A stretch of DNA of 64,000 bases from Colwellia sp. MB3u-45 (GCF_014077005.1 NZ_JACGVC010000053.1:62001-126000), one strand, 5' to 3'; shown: positions 49,425 to 58,610, numbered from the stretch's first letter. The notes: generated by a model not told the origin, from the sequence alone. Translations and numbers: made by a program.

Positions 49425-49465
49425 ATTATAGATAAACTAGCCGCGCAAACATTGATCAAGCTCAA
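49425..49465 (-). promoter_or_regulatory. FNR-type anaerobic promoter of hemN
   Basis: An FNR-box-like TTGAT-N4-CTCAA (49452-49465, one mismatch to TTGAT-N4-ATCAA) and a perfect -10 TATAAT (49430-49425) on the minus strand. A start near 49418 puts the box centre at about -41, the class II position. Leader of about 21 bases to the ATG. Confidence 0.72.
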
Positions 49466-49560
49466 TGCTGACGGCTTCATTGTCACTTAGGGTTATTTAT
49501 CACGGGTTTGATTAATGGCTACCCTGGCTTAACGGTGCAATTTTAACGGTGCAAGTTTAG

Positions 49561-49633
49561 CGGTTAGTGGCAAGCTAACCGTTTTATTATTTGAAGCTAA
49601 GTTTGATAAAGCCTAAGTTTGATAAAAGCTAAA
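49561..49633. repeat. Small hairpin and direct repeats between hemN and DUF2489 genes
   Basis: Hairpin cggttag/ctaaccg (49561-49567 with 49575-49581), then two near-identical copies of about 16 bases (taagtttgataaagcc, taagtttgataaaagc) at about 49597-49630. Neighbouring aacggtgcaa repeats near 49530-49555 look like local duplication. No obvious function. Confidence 0.5.
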
Positions 49634-49639
49634 TTAAAC

Positions 49640-50134
49640 CTAGGACTGGCTTAGCATGCTATTTCGTTCATTAGCATATTGGTGCAGTAGCTCGATATCT
49701 TGGCGAATATCTTCTGCCATTTCTGCCTCAAGTTTCATGCGCTCTAAGTCAAGTCTCATGCGAGACTGTTTATCAAGTTCTTTACGTGCCGCTAAAATAG
49801 GCATATGTTTTATCGCTTCATAAAACTTGAATACGGCTGGAAATTGTACATTTAAGTCTTGGCTTAACTTTAATGAATCTAGCAATACACTTAAGCGCCA
49901 GCAACCTTCTCCCATGTCGCATTGTTCTTCTTTCATCGCGCGCACAATAATAATAACACTGGCGATGATTTTTTTATCGTGCTGTTGCAGGGCTTGTTGC
50001 TGCTCTACTTTTTTCTGCTCTTGCTCAAGCTTTTGTTGTTTTAATTGGCGTAGCAGCCTAGTGGCTACTGCTGCTAATACACCAATAATAACGATGGCTA
50101 ATAAAGCTAGGTATATCCAAGGGTTGGATAGCAT
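49640..50134 (-). CDS. DUF2489 membrane-anchored protein
   Basis: A 164-residue protein with one N-terminal membrane helix (IYLALLAIVIIGVLAAVATRL), a coiled-coil linker rich in Q and K (residues about 30-55), and a conserved helical domain (CDMGEGCWRLSVLLDSLKLS, FPAVFKFYEAIKHMPILAARKELDKQSRMRLD) that I recognise as DUF2489. Function unknown. It starts 9 bases after the yihI stop, so both are cotranscribed, and it precedes hemN on the same strand. The cytoplasmic face is probable. Confidence 0.88.
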   Translation of the reverse strand: MLSNPWIYLALLAIVIIGVLAAVATRLLRQLKQQKLEQEQKKVEQQQALQQHDKKIIASVIIIVRAMKEEQCDMGEGCWRLSVLLDSLKLSQDLNVQFPAVFKFYEAIKHMPILAARKELDKQSRMRLDLERMKLEAEMAEDIRQDIELLHQYANERNSMLSQS

Positions 50135-50143
50135 TAAATACTC

Positions 50144-50716
50144 CTATTCAAATTTTGATAAATCACTCTTATCGAACTTGTCCCATAAGTCATCTTCAGA
50201 GTCTGACTTTTTAGAGGGTGCTACAATTTCATCTTCATCATCAAGACCTAGTGCTTGACTAATTTTTTCATGCTGCTCCATTAGCGTATTGAAATAGCTA
50301 ATATCTTCTGATGTTAGTTCTAGGTCATCATCTTGCTTCTCAAGTATTTCAAGCAATCTAGGGTCTTGTTCAATACGGCTTAATTGCTCGGCTAATGACT
50401 CACTAGCTTCAACGACACGAATTGCGGCAATAGGTGAGTTGTCTTGAACCTTTTTAATGGCTTTAGTTTTGATCGGTGCAGTCACTTGTTTGCCTAAATC
50501 AATAGGTGTTTTGCTACCAATGCGGGGATCTTTGTTTTTGGCAGAGTTCTGACCATGAGCCATGACAGGGCTAGCCTCTTTTTGGCGATTACCCGGCTCT
50601 TTACCGTTTGTTTTCTTTGCTCTGCGAGGTGTTGGTGCGACTAATTTTTTGTTGTCATCTTTAACGATGCCAAGAGAACCGGTACCCGGTTTGCGTGATT
50701 TTTTAGTACGAGACAT
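50144..50716 (-). CDS. yihI: Der GTPase-activating protein YihI
   Basis: A 190-residue protein: very basic N-terminal half (MSRTKKSRKPGTGSLGI, PTPRRAKKTNGKEPGNRQKE) and acidic C-terminal half (DPRLLEILEKQDDDLELTSEDISYFNTLM). This split matches YihI, which stimulates the GTPase Der and so tunes 50S ribosome assembly. Mostly disordered N-terminus. First gene of the yihI-DUF2489 unit. Confidence 0.9.
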   Translation of the reverse strand: MSRTKKSRKPGTGSLGIVKDDNKKLVAPTPRRAKKTNGKEPGNRQKEASPVMAHGQNSAKNKDPRIGSKTPIDLGKQVTAPIKTKAIKKVQDNSPIAAIRVVEASESLAEQLSRIEQDPRLLEILEKQDDDLELTSEDISYFNTLMEQHEKISQALGLDDEDEIVAPSKKSDSEDDLWDKFDKSDLSKFE

Positions 50717-50787
50717 AGTAATAACTTAAAATAATAAACAATTGCTTTCATTTTACGACATTCTACGCTAAACAGCGATAGAAAGAA

Positions 50788-50816
50788 AAAAAGCGACGTT
50801 AATAACGTCGCTTTTT
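50788..50816 (-). terminator. Bidirectional terminator-like hairpin
   Basis: An A run, stem aagcgacgtt/aacgtcgctt (50791-50800 with 50804-50813), 3-base loop, T run. Flanks suit termination on either strand. On the minus strand it would stop readthrough from the VOC-protein gene before yihI. Confidence 0.8.
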
Positions 50817-51320
50817 GGAAGAAATGTAGCATAAGCTAACATTTATAGTTCCGACTCTTAAGTCGCTGTCCTAGCCTTTTGTTACGATCCATGTGAATTT
50901 TATAATTTTCAATCTTATTGTTATTATTATTTTGTACACAATTTTATTTTTTTCGGTCATCCTGACACTTTTTGGTGCTATCCCTGATGCCCTTTTGGGC
51001 TAAATATTTCAGTACTCATCCTGAGCTTTAGTAAACAATCCATATTTTAAATAATATACTGCGTTAATTAACGCTTATTGCTTTCCGTGCAAATACTATC
51101 CATTTTGTTGAGTGCTATCTATGTAGCTGGCCATACTGTACGTGAGTTGAGTAAAGCTTCAAGCTATTTTTTCGCTTATTTATTGCACTAAAGTCTAATG
51201 CTTAGCAAGTCTTTGTTTTTGATTGTAATTTTTTGTTAATAAATGTAATTTTATTTTTTAACAGAGAATTACATGGGTTAATCTTTTATAAAAGTTGGCA
51301 AATAGCTATGTTTTTTCTCC

Positions 51321-51352
51321 CCCCTACTTACGAAATCTTTCGTTAGTAGGGG
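51321..51352. repeat. Long hairpin downstream of the VOC-protein gene
   Basis: A 15-bp stem with one mismatch (51321-51335 with 51338-51352; cccctac...gtagggg). Neither strand has a T run on the correct side, so it is not a standard terminator. It may be an mRNA 3'-end stabiliser or a recoding of a small repeat element. Confidence 0.5.
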
Positions 51353-51374
51353 CTTGTAGCGCTGTTTTTATGCC

Positions 51375-51908
51375 TTAGTCGTCTAGTTGATGCAACCAAG
51401 CCGCATGTGTTGGCGCTTGTTTAGTTTGTGCCCATTCTTCAACCATTACTGCCGCTACCCGTTTAAGTTCTGCATATTGTTCTGTGGTACCGATATTGGC
51501 GGCTAATTCTAAGCGGTGGCCGTTAGGATCAAAGAAATAAATAGACTTAAATACACCATGATTAACTGGGCCTAAAACGTCTAGGCCGTGTGCTTGTAAA
51601 TCGCTTTTTGCTGAAATTAAAGCATCAACATTTTCAACTTCTAATGCGATATGTTGTACCCATTCTGGGGTGTTTTCATCTCGGCCCATGTCAGGAGAAT
51701 TGGGGATCTCAAAAAAGGCCAATACATTGCCCATACCCGCGTCTAAAAATATATGCATGTAAGGATCGGGCGCTTTTGTTGACGGCACCTCATTTTCGGC
51801 AATGGCGACAGTGAGTGCCATATTCAAATGTTTTTCATACCAATCGACGGTTTCTTTTGCGTCTTTACATCGATAAGCCACATGGTGCAAACGTTTTACA
51901 TTAATCAT
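51375..51908 (-). CDS. VOC-family (glyoxalase/dioxygenase-like) protein
   Basis: A 177-residue protein with two beta-alpha-beta-beta-beta units. Likely metal ligands are His8/9 (RLHHVAYRC), the His in WVQHIALEVENVD and the Glu in GHRLELAANIG. The pattern resembles lyase- and dioxygenase-type VOC enzymes. The C-terminal 40 residues (EEWAQTKQAPTHAAWL) are an extra helical tail. The substrate cannot be told from sequence. Monocistronic; start ATG 51908. Confidence 0.85.
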   Translation of the reverse strand: MINVKRLHHVAYRCKDAKETVDWYEKHLNMALTVAIAENEVPSTKAPDPYMHIFLDAGMGNVLAFFEIPNSPDMGRDENTPEWVQHIALEVENVDALISAKSDLQAHGLDVLGPVNHGVFKSIYFFDPNGHRLELAANIGTTEQYAELKRVAAVMVEEWAQTKQAPTHAAWLHQLDD

Positions 51909-52056
51909 AATATTATTACTTAAGTGAGTAGTTAAGCGAATGAGTTATTTTTTACCATAACTCGATAATGCGCCCTAATTTTCTGGCGAGTTTAGTCGCT
52001 AAATGTTGTCAGCAATTACGTACGCTTTAGTTTACAACACGGGTTTACAAAGCTCA

Positions 52057-53850
52057 TTACCCATTCGGTAAAATATGCTGCCAACGTTTTACTAAGTTGT
52101 CATCAACCACTTTAAAAGCGATACCCGCTAATGGCGAGTCAGTAACTTTCAATGTTGAGCTTAGCAGTTGGTCATCACGAAAAAAATCACAGCTTAGCTC
52201 TCTACCTGCCGGTAAGTGATCAAATAGGGCTTGTATAGATTGCTCAGTCATTTTGATTTTATCTATCGCGACCAGCGTGTCGTTAACCGCTAAACCCGCC
52301 TTGGCTGCGGGTGAATTTTCCAGTACTTGCGTAATGGTTAAGCCAAAGCCTTGTACTTTATATTGTGCACCTAAATAACCCTGGTAATGCATTTCAGGTG
52401 TGGTTTCTACACTGTTTAATTTTTTGAATTTTTGTTTTTGCAGTTCAACGCCGTATGTTGCCAGTTCAGCGGTTAAATCAATACGCTCATTGCTGTATAA
52501 ATAGTGCTTAAAGCTTGATGAAATATCTTCACCACAGAGCAGGTTAGCAATGTTAATAAAGTCAGCTTCACTGGTACCGATATTGGTGCGACCAAAGTGA
52601 ATCCATAACTCTCGCATTAAGGTGTCTAAACTATGCTGGTTGTTTGATTTGCGGCGAATAATTAAGTCTAACCATAAAGCAATTAAAGCACCTTTGGTGT
52701 AATAACTAACAATGTTATTCACCGCATCTGGGCCTTGTTGATAAAACTTGGTCCAAGCATCAAAACTTGAAGCCGTGACGCTTTGTTTTAATTCACCACT
52801 ACCGCGATAAACCCGCGTGGCTGTTTTCGCTAATATAGTTAAATAGTCTTCAAAGTTAATTAAGCCGGTACGATACAGTGAAAAGTCATCGTAGTAAGAT
52901 GTTATCCCTTCAAAGGCCCATAACTGTTGGGTATAACTTTCTTTTTGTAAGTTGTAAGGGACAAATTCTTTCGGTTTTATGCGACAAACATTCCAAGCAT
53001 GAAAATATTCATGTGAACATAAGCTTAAGAAGCTTTTATAATCATCATTTAGCGCGGTTGCTGTTTGTTTTGGATTGGGTAAGTCGAAGCGACTGGCTTG
53101 TAAAATAGTAGAGTTTTTGTGTTCTAAGCCACCAAAACCATTCGCTTGTAAATGAGTGATAAACCAATATTCTTGAAAAGGTGCTTCACCAAATAAGCTA
53201 ATGTGATGTTGGCATAACTTGCTAATATCAGCAGCCAAACGCTGAGTATCGCCATAGTGTTTACTGGTAAATACTAAATGGTGCACTACCCCTTCTACCG
53301 TAAATTCAGTGCTGTCAAAGTCACCAATAGCGACTGGGCAGTCGATTAAGTGTTGGTAATTATCCGCAATATATTCACCAAATTGATATTTTGTCGTGGC
53401 TTTCGCTCGTGGTAAACCCGTCGCCACTCGCCATTGACTATGTTCAGCTAACGTTGAGGGATGAATGATGAGCTCACATGCTTGCTCGCTCAGCTCTTGT
53501 ACTTGCAAAAAGGTTGAGCTGCCATTGAAAAATCCGCGCTGGCTATCTAGGTAAGCTGTGCGAACGGATAGGTCAAAAGCGAAAACTTGATAGCGCACTT
53601 GCACTTGGTCATTGTTGGCCTGCAATGACCAAGTTTGTTTATCAACTTTACTTAAGCTAATGGCTTGCTCATTGCTGTCAAAGGCGCAAATTTCGGTAAT
53701 ATTTTTGGCAAAATCACGGATCATGTAACTGCCGGGTAACCAGGCGGGTAAAGATAAAGTGTAGCTTTCGCCTGGGGTACTTTTAAATGACAATAAGACC
53801 TCAAATAAATGACTATTTGGGTTAAGAGGGGAAATTTGATATTGGATCAT
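52057..53850 (-). CDS. M61-family metallopeptidase with PDZ domain
   Basis: A 597-residue peptidase of the glycyl-aminopeptidase (M61) family. N-terminal beta domain (LPAWLPGSYMIRDFAKNI), thermolysin-like catalytic domain with HEYFH (in LCSHEYFHAWNVCRIKP) and the third ligand Glu in AFEGITSYYDDF, then a PDZ domain (GFGLTITQVLENSPAAKAGL, about residues 490-570). No signal peptide, so it is probably cytoplasmic. I use ATG 53850 (MIQYQISP); the frame extends to a TTG. It degrades small peptides with N-terminal Gly or Ala, by analogy. Confidence 0.92.
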   Translation of the reverse strand: MIQYQISPLNPNSHLFEVLLSFKSTPGESYTLSLPAWLPGSYMIRDFAKNITEICAFDSNEQAISLSKVDKQTWSLQANNDQVQVRYQVFAFDLSVRTAYLDSQRGFFNGSSTFLQVQELSEQACELIIHPSTLAEHSQWRVATGLPRAKATTKYQFGEYIADNYQHLIDCPVAIGDFDSTEFTVEGVVHHLVFTSKHYGDTQRLAADISKLCQHHISLFGEAPFQEYWFITHLQANGFGGLEHKNSTILQASRFDLPNPKQTATALNDDYKSFLSLCSHEYFHAWNVCRIKPKEFVPYNLQKESYTQQLWAFEGITSYYDDFSLYRTGLINFEDYLTILAKTATRVYRGSGELKQSVTASSFDAWTKFYQQGPDAVNNIVSYYTKGALIALWLDLIIRRKSNNQHSLDTLMRELWIHFGRTNIGTSEADFINIANLLCGEDISSSFKHYLYSNERIDLTAELATYGVELQKQKFKKLNSVETTPEMHYQGYLGAQYKVQGFGLTITQVLENSPAAKAGLAVNDTLVAIDKIKMTEQSIQALFDHLPAGRELSCDFFRDDQLLSSTLKVTDSPLAGIAFKVVDDNLVKRWQHILPNG

Positions 53851-53955
53851 ATTGGAGCACAAATGTTGACAAGATATTTGTGCTCCAATGTAGCAGAGTT
53901 AACTGAATAAAACAGCTTGAAAATAAGCCTTAGCGACTAGCTATTGCACTGGCGA

Positions 53956-54816
53956 TTAACTTAAAATAACGGTTTTATCTTTATTGATGCAGATACGTTG
54001 CTCAGCATGCATTTTTACGGCATTACATAAGGCGATGGCTTCTAAATCGTGGCCCAGATGCACCATGTGCTCAATGGTAAAAGCATGGTTAATTGGTTTT
54101 ACTTCTTGAACAATAATCGGCCCTTCATCTAGGTCTGCAGTGACATAATGTGCGGTAGCGCCAATGATTTTAACGCCACGTTTGTGCGCTTGATGATAAG
54201 GCTTTGCGCCTTTAAAACTGGGCAGAAAAGAGTGATGAATATTAATCGCTTGGCCACGTAAGCTCCGACAAAGCTCGTCTGACAATATTTGCATATAACG
54301 GGCAAGCACCAATAAGTTACCATTATACTGCTGATAAATAGCTAATAATGCCTGCTCTTGCTGTGCTTTATTATCTTTATTGACCGGTAAGTAATGAAAG
54401 GGAACATTATGCCATTGGGCCAGTGCCTGACAATCTTGATGGTTTGAGGTAATAGCGACAATATTGACCGGTAACACACCCGCTTTCCATTTGGTTAAGA
54501 GTGACACTAAGCAGTGATCATCTTTTGACACGGCAATAACGACATTAGGAAAATTCTCTTTTTCTCTAAGTTGATAATGCATATTTAACGGTTTTGCTAA
54601 TAAATCAATGGCTTGTCTGAATGCTGAAAAACTGACAGTCAGTTCTCGATCATCAAAAGCAATGCGTGAAAAAAATGTATCTGTATAGGGATCACTGTAT
54701 TGGCTAGTTTCAGTAATAAAGGCCCCGTGTTCGAATAAACTCTGGCTGACTTTTGCCAGTACACCTGAAGTATCAGGGCACTGCCAAGTAAGAATATAGT
54801 GATGAATTTTTTTCAT
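53956..54816 (-). CDS. purU: Formyltetrahydrofolate deformylase
   Basis: PurU hydrolyses 10-formyl-THF to THF and formate, feeding PurT and balancing one-carbon pools. 286 residues: an N-terminal ACT domain (YILTWQCPDTSGVLAKVSQSLFEHGAFITE) and a formyltransferase-like domain with NIHHSFLPSFKGAKPYHQA and the aspartate in TADLDEGPII, together the N-H-D catalytic set. Complete length. Start ATG 54816. Monocistronic. Confidence 0.96.
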   Translation of the reverse strand: MKKIHHYILTWQCPDTSGVLAKVSQSLFEHGAFITETSQYSDPYTDTFFSRIAFDDRELTVSFSAFRQAIDLLAKPLNMHYQLREKENFPNVVIAVSKDDHCLVSLLTKWKAGVLPVNIVAITSNHQDCQALAQWHNVPFHYLPVNKDNKAQQEQALLAIYQQYNGNLLVLARYMQILSDELCRSLRGQAINIHHSFLPSFKGAKPYHQAHKRGVKIIGATAHYVTADLDEGPIIVQEVKPINHAFTIEHMVHLGHDLEAIALCNAVKMHAEQRICINKDKTVILS

Positions 54817-54905
54817 GCGGTAGACGTTATTGTGGTTATATCTCAGCAGTTTGGCATTTTATTGTCATCTTGTTCAATACTTTTGTGCGATATGCTTATG
54901 CTATT

Positions 54906-55148
54906 TCAAACCGAATCGTCATCGTCATCAAGTTTGGTTTTGTGTTGAATATAAAGTGCTTCAACCTTTTCTCTGGCCCAAGGGGTTTTTCTGAGAAACT
55001 TCAAGCTTGAGTTAATGCTAGGATCATCACTAAAACAACGAATTTTTATTTCTTTACCGAGATAATCAAAACCAAAGTGATCAACTAATTGAGTAACGAT
55101 AATTTTTAACGTGACTCCGTGTAATGGGTTGTAGGGTTGGTGATCCAT
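54906..55148 (-). CDS. VF530-family (DUF2132) small DNA-binding-type protein
   Basis: An 80-residue protein from ATG 55148 ([17 protein letters not shown]), with aagg about 9 bases before it. Signature segments: [48 protein letters not shown]. These match VF530/DUF2132, a family with a DNA-binding-like structure and unknown role. The acidic tail DDDDDS is a local feature. Monocistronic. Confidence 0.88.
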   Translation of the reverse strand: MDHQPYNPLHGVTLKIIVTQLVDHFGFDYLGKEIKIRCFSDDPSINSSLKFLRKTPWAREKVEALYIQHKTKLDDDDDSV

Positions 55149-55258
55149 ATTGTTGGCCTTAACAGTTTTAAGCACTATTCTATCATGACGTAGGCTAATG
55201 CCTACTGGATTAATGACACTATTAGTGACGAAAGAAAAATGGTGACGAAAGCAAAAAA

Positions 55259-55287
55259 TAAAAAACGACGCTAAGGCGTCGTTTTTT
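55259..55287 (-). terminator. Bidirectional terminator downstream of the peroxiredoxin gene
   Basis: An A run, stem acgacgc/gcgtcgt (55265-55271 with 55276-55282), 4-base loop and T run. It serves the peroxiredoxin gene on the minus strand. Confidence 0.88.
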
Positions 55288-55329
55288 AATCGTTAAGCCA
55301 AATTCAATGGCTTTAGTCTTGCGTCACTA

Positions 55330-56058
55330 TTAATTCAAGTGAGCTGCCAATGCTTCGCTGCCACCAATATGTTGTCCGTCGATAAAAATTTGCGGTACTG
55401 TGTCTGCATGAGTTAGCGCTTTAAACATGGTTAAGTTAACATCTTTACCTACTTCTAACTCTTCAAATGTTAAGCCTTTTTCATTTAACAAGGCTTTTGC
55501 ATTTTTGCAATGTGGGCAACCCGGCTTACTAAAAACCACAATCGCTGATGTTTGACAGGCTGACGGGTTAATATGATTTAGCATAGTGTCGGCGTCAGAT
55601 ACTTCAAATGGGTCACCTGGTAAATCAGGCTCAATAAACATTTTTTCAATGACGCCATTTTTAACTAACATCGCATAACGCCAGCTACGCTTACCAAAAC
55701 CTATCGCGGCTTTATCAACTAACATGCCCATGCCATCAGTAAATTCGCCGTTGCCATCAGGAATAAAGCTAATGCTGTCTGCATTTTGGTGTTCTGCCCA
55801 AGCGTTCATCACGAAGGTGTCATTGACTGACATACAAATAATTTCGTCAACACCATTGTTAAACAGTTTTGGCGCCAATTCGTTATAACGTGGTAAATGT
55901 GAAGATGAACAGGTCGGTGTAAAAGCACCGGGTAGCGAAAAAACCACTACCGTTTTATCACTAAAAATTTCGTCACTAGTGCGCGTTGTCCACTCGTCAT
56001 TGGCTCTTAATGTGAAAGTAACATTAGGGACTTTTTGTTGCTCTTTGTTTTCTAACAT
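55330..56058 (-). CDS. Peroxiredoxin-glutaredoxin fusion (Prx5/Grx)
   Basis: A 242-residue hybrid peroxidase that reduces hydrogen and organic peroxides with glutathione. I use ATG 56058 (MLENKEQQKVPNVTFTLRAND), with ggagcc 3-8 bases before it; the longer frame starts with TTG. Residues about 1-160 are a Prx5-type domain with the peroxidatic Cys in GAFTPTCSSSHLPRY. Residues about 170-240 are a glutaredoxin with CPHC (in SKPGCPHCKNAKALL), TVPQIFIDG and GGSEAL. No adjacent regulator. Monocistronic. Confidence 0.93.
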   Translation of the reverse strand: MLENKEQQKVPNVTFTLRANDEWTTRTSDEIFSDKTVVVFSLPGAFTPTCSSSHLPRYNELAPKLFNNGVDEIICMSVNDTFVMNAWAEHQNADSISFIPDGNGEFTDGMGMLVDKAAIGFGKRSWRYAMLVKNGVIEKMFIEPDLPGDPFEVSDADTMLNHINPSACQTSAIVVFSKPGCPHCKNAKALLNEKGLTFEELEVGKDVNLTMFKALTHADTVPQIFIDGQHIGGSEALAAHLN

Positions 56059-56394
56059 AATGGCTCCGTTTATAGTTTCTAAAATAATGTTGTCACTGAC
56101 TATGTTGCTATTATTGAACAAGTCCAACTTTAAATAAAGTGATTAATAGTGCACTTCATGATTGATAAAATCGATTAATGAAATCAATGGATAAAAGTTG
56201 CCACTGATATTAAGCAATTTTAGCTACTGGCATCAATAGATTTAATCAGGCGGCTGTCATTATCTGCACGGGTCAATTTTCACTTATCAATTTGTACTGG
56301 TCAATTTGGCAAAGATGGCCTAAATGAATTCGATGCTATCAATAGAAATAATTTCCTGTTTTATCGGTAAAGTGGTAAATTAACCGCAATAAAG
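56059..56394. other. Divergent region between peroxiredoxin and hut genes
   Basis: About 340 bases without an ORF. The right end runs into the HutC-type operator. I see no clear OxyR site for the peroxiredoxin gene. Confidence 0.35.
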
Positions 56395-56406
56395 TTGTAT
56401 ATACAA
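56395..56406 (+). promoter_or_regulatory. HutC-type operator upstream of hutG
   Basis: A perfect 12-bp palindrome TTGTATATACAA at 56395-56406, ending 14 bases before the hutG start. HutC repressors bind tTGTA-N2-TACAa sites and release on urocanate, so this explains control of the hutG-hutF pair. HutC itself is not in the window. Confidence 0.75.
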
Positions 56407-56420
56407 TTTGAGGGATTTAG

Positions 56421-57233
56421 ATGTCAAACAGTTACACCTTAATTAAAGGCTCTGTGCCTTTACTCATCAGCATGCCACACAATGGCGAAGAAATACCCGC
56501 AGATATTGCGAAGGTGATGACCGCTAAAGGGCGTGAAGTTGCCGACACTGACTGGCATATGGAGCGTTTATATGCCTTTGCAAAAGAGCTTGGCGCTTAT
56601 ATATTAATGCCTAAATATAACCGTTATGTGATTGACTTAAATCGTGATCCTGATGGTGTTGATTTATACCCAGGTGCAAATAATACTGAACTTTGTCCCA
56701 CCACAGCATTTGATTTATCACCTTTATATCAAGCAGGCGGTGCACCGAGTGCTGAACAAATAGCGGCTCGCGTTGCCAATTATTGGCAACCTTACCATCA
56801 GGCCTTAAGCTCAACCATGCAAGCAATAAAAGCTGAATTTGGTCAAGCTGTTTTGCTTGAGGCACATTCTATTCGCTCGCATGTGCCAAGATTTTTTCAG
56901 GGACAATTACCTGATTTTAATTTTGGTAATGCCGATGGAAAAAGTTGTGCTCCTGAACTCATGGCAGCTTTAGCGGATCTAGATTACGCACCTTACACTA
57001 TGGTCTGTAATGGTCGCTTTAAAGGCGGTTATATTACGCGGGCATTCGGTCAACCTAATAATAATTTTCATGCTATTCAATTAGAGCTCTCACAGCATAC
57101 CTATATGAATGAGCAAGCCATGACTTATAACGAAAGCTTAGCCTTGCAAGTGCAACCTAAACTTGCTGCCTTGGTTAATACGCTGATAAATTTTACTGCC
57201 ATTAACACCAAAACCTCAAACGCCACTGAGTAA
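56421..57233 (+). CDS. hutG: N-formylglutamate deformylase
   Basis: HutG hydrolyses N-formyl-glutamate to glutamate and formate, the last step of the HutF branch of histidine degradation. 270 residues with LLISMPHNGEEIP, TDWHMERLY, YNRYVIDLNRDPDG, the catalytic-type EAHSIRSHVPRFF, and NGRFKGGYITRAFG near the C-terminus. Ribosome site gaggg. It lies 12 bases before hutF and behind a HutC-type operator. Confidence 0.94.
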   Translation: MSNSYTLIKGSVPLLISMPHNGEEIPADIAKVMTAKGREVADTDWHMERLYAFAKELGAYILMPKYNRYVIDLNRDPDGVDLYPGANNTELCPTTAFDLSPLYQAGGAPSAEQIAARVANYWQPYHQALSSTMQAIKAEFGQAVLLEAHSIRSHVPRFFQGQLPDFNFGNADGKSCAPELMAALADLDYAPYTMVCNGRFKGGYITRAFGQPNNNFHAIQLELSQHTYMNEQAMTYNESLALQVQPKLAALVNTLINFTAINTKTSNATE

Positions 57234-57245
57234 GGGAAGGTATCG

Positions 57246-58610
57246 ATGAAACTTTTTGCTAAAAAAATCTTATTAGCTGATGGTTGGGCTAACGAGCAAA
57301 CGTTGACGATTGAACAGGGCGTGATTACTGATATTACCGCCGGATATATCGCCGGCGCGGAACGTGCTAATGGTGTGGTTATACCGGGTATGGTCAATTG
57401 TCACTCTCATGCTTTTCAACGGGCTTTTGCCGGTTTTAGTGAACAAGGCAGCGAAGGTCAAGACAGTTTTTGGACTTGGCGTAATGTTATGTATAAATTT
57501 TTGGGGCAATTAAGCTCAGAAGATATTCAGGTAATTGCTCGCCAGCTTTATATTGAAATGTTGAAGATGGGTTATACCCGTGTTGCTGAATTTCATTATC
57601 TTCATCATGATATTGACGGCCAAAATCATCAAAACCTCGCTACTATGGCACAAGCTATTTTTGCCGCTGCTGAGAAATCGGGTATTGGTTTAACATTATT
57701 ACCTGTGCTGTATAGATTCAGTGGCTTTGGCAGACAAGCCGCGACTGACGGACAAAAGCGCTTTATTAATTCAGTTGAGCAGTTTAATGACTTAGTCACT
57801 GATTGTTTTGCGCTCGCCAAATCACAAGCTAATTGCAATGTCGGTATTGCGCCACATTCTTTACGCGCGGTTGATAAAAATTCGCTCTTAGTGGCAGTGG
57901 CTCATGTTAGAGCACTTGATGCGCAAGCGCCGATTCATATTCACATTGCCGAACAGCAAAAAGAGGTAACAGACTGTCTAGTTCATTATGGTCAACGGCC
58001 GGTGCAGTGGTTACTCAACAATGCCGATTTAGACCAGCATTGGTGTTTAATTCACGCCACACATATCGATGAACAAGAGCGCAAAGGTATTATTGCTAGC
58101 CAAGCAATAGCCGGAATTTGCCCAACCACAGAAGCTAATTTAGGTGATGGTATATTCCCGACCAGTGAATTTTTAATAGACAATGGCACCTTTGCTATTG
58201 GCTCAGACAGCCATATTTCGGTTAATCCAATCGAAGAATTACGCTGGCTTGAATATGCTCAACGCTTAAGTAAGCAACAACGCGCCCTGTTAGCCAACAG
58301 CGAGCAAAAGTCTGTTGGGCTTAATTTATGGCAAAAAGCCGCCGCCGGAGGCGCGCAAAGCACCAACAGTAATACGGGTGCATTGGCTATGGGTAAGCAA
58401 GCTGATTTATTGGTCTTGGATGACCGCCAATTACGTTTATTTGCCCATGACGATATTCACTTACTCGACAGCGTTATTTTTGCCAGCCAAAGTAACCCGG
58501 TTTTAGATGTGATGGTCAATGGTCATTGGGTGATCCAAGGCGCAGAACATGTCTTAGAGCAAGCCAGTGCAGATAGTTTTGCGACCTTATTAGCTCGGCT
58601 TTCAGCTTAA
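57246..58610 (+). CDS. hutF: Formimidoylglutamate deiminase
   Basis: HutF deiminates N-formimino-glutamate to N-formyl-glutamate plus ammonia, so with HutG it completes the five-step histidine pathway. 454 residues of the amidohydrolase superfamily: metal ligands NCHSHAFQRAFAG and HIHIAEQ, then HATHIDEQE and GSDSHISVNP. The normal lengths of both genes indicate a working pair. Genes for histidase, urocanase and imidazolonepropionase are not in the window. Confidence 0.94.
   Translation: MKLFAKKILLADGWANEQTLTIEQGVITDITAGYIAGAERANGVVIPGMVNCHSHAFQRAFAGFSEQGSEGQDSFWTWRNVMYKFLGQLSSEDIQVIARQLYIEMLKMGYTRVAEFHYLHHDIDGQNHQNLATMAQAIFAAAEKSGIGLTLLPVLYRFSGFGRQAATDGQKRFINSVEQFNDLVTDCFALAKSQANCNVGIAPHSLRAVDKNSLLVAVAHVRALDAQAPIHIHIAEQQKEVTDCLVHYGQRPVQWLLNNADLDQHWCLIHATHIDEQERKGIIASQAIAGICPTTEANLGDGIFPTSEFLIDNGTFAIGSDSHISVNPIEELRWLEYAQRLSKQQRALLANSEQKSVGLNLWQKAAAGGAQSTNSNTGALAMGKQADLLVLDDRQLRLFAHDDIHLLDSVIFASQSNPVLDVMVNGHWVIQGAEHVLEQASADSFATLLARLSA

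Larger units (their letters stand above)
50717..51374. other. Intergenic region with decayed repeats and hairpins
   Basis: About 660 bases with no credible gene. It contains a terminator-like hairpin at 50788-50816, loosely repeated catcctga/atccctga segments (about 50957-51025) with a gcccttttgggc dyad, and a long hairpin at 51321-51352. The repeats look like a decayed intergenic element, not a gene. Confidence 0.4.

Noticed and set aside
49827-50258. 143-codon plus-strand ORF opposite DUF2489 and yihI
   Set aside because: C/S-rich antisense of glutamine- and lysine-rich coiled-coil codons; both sense genes are recognised families.
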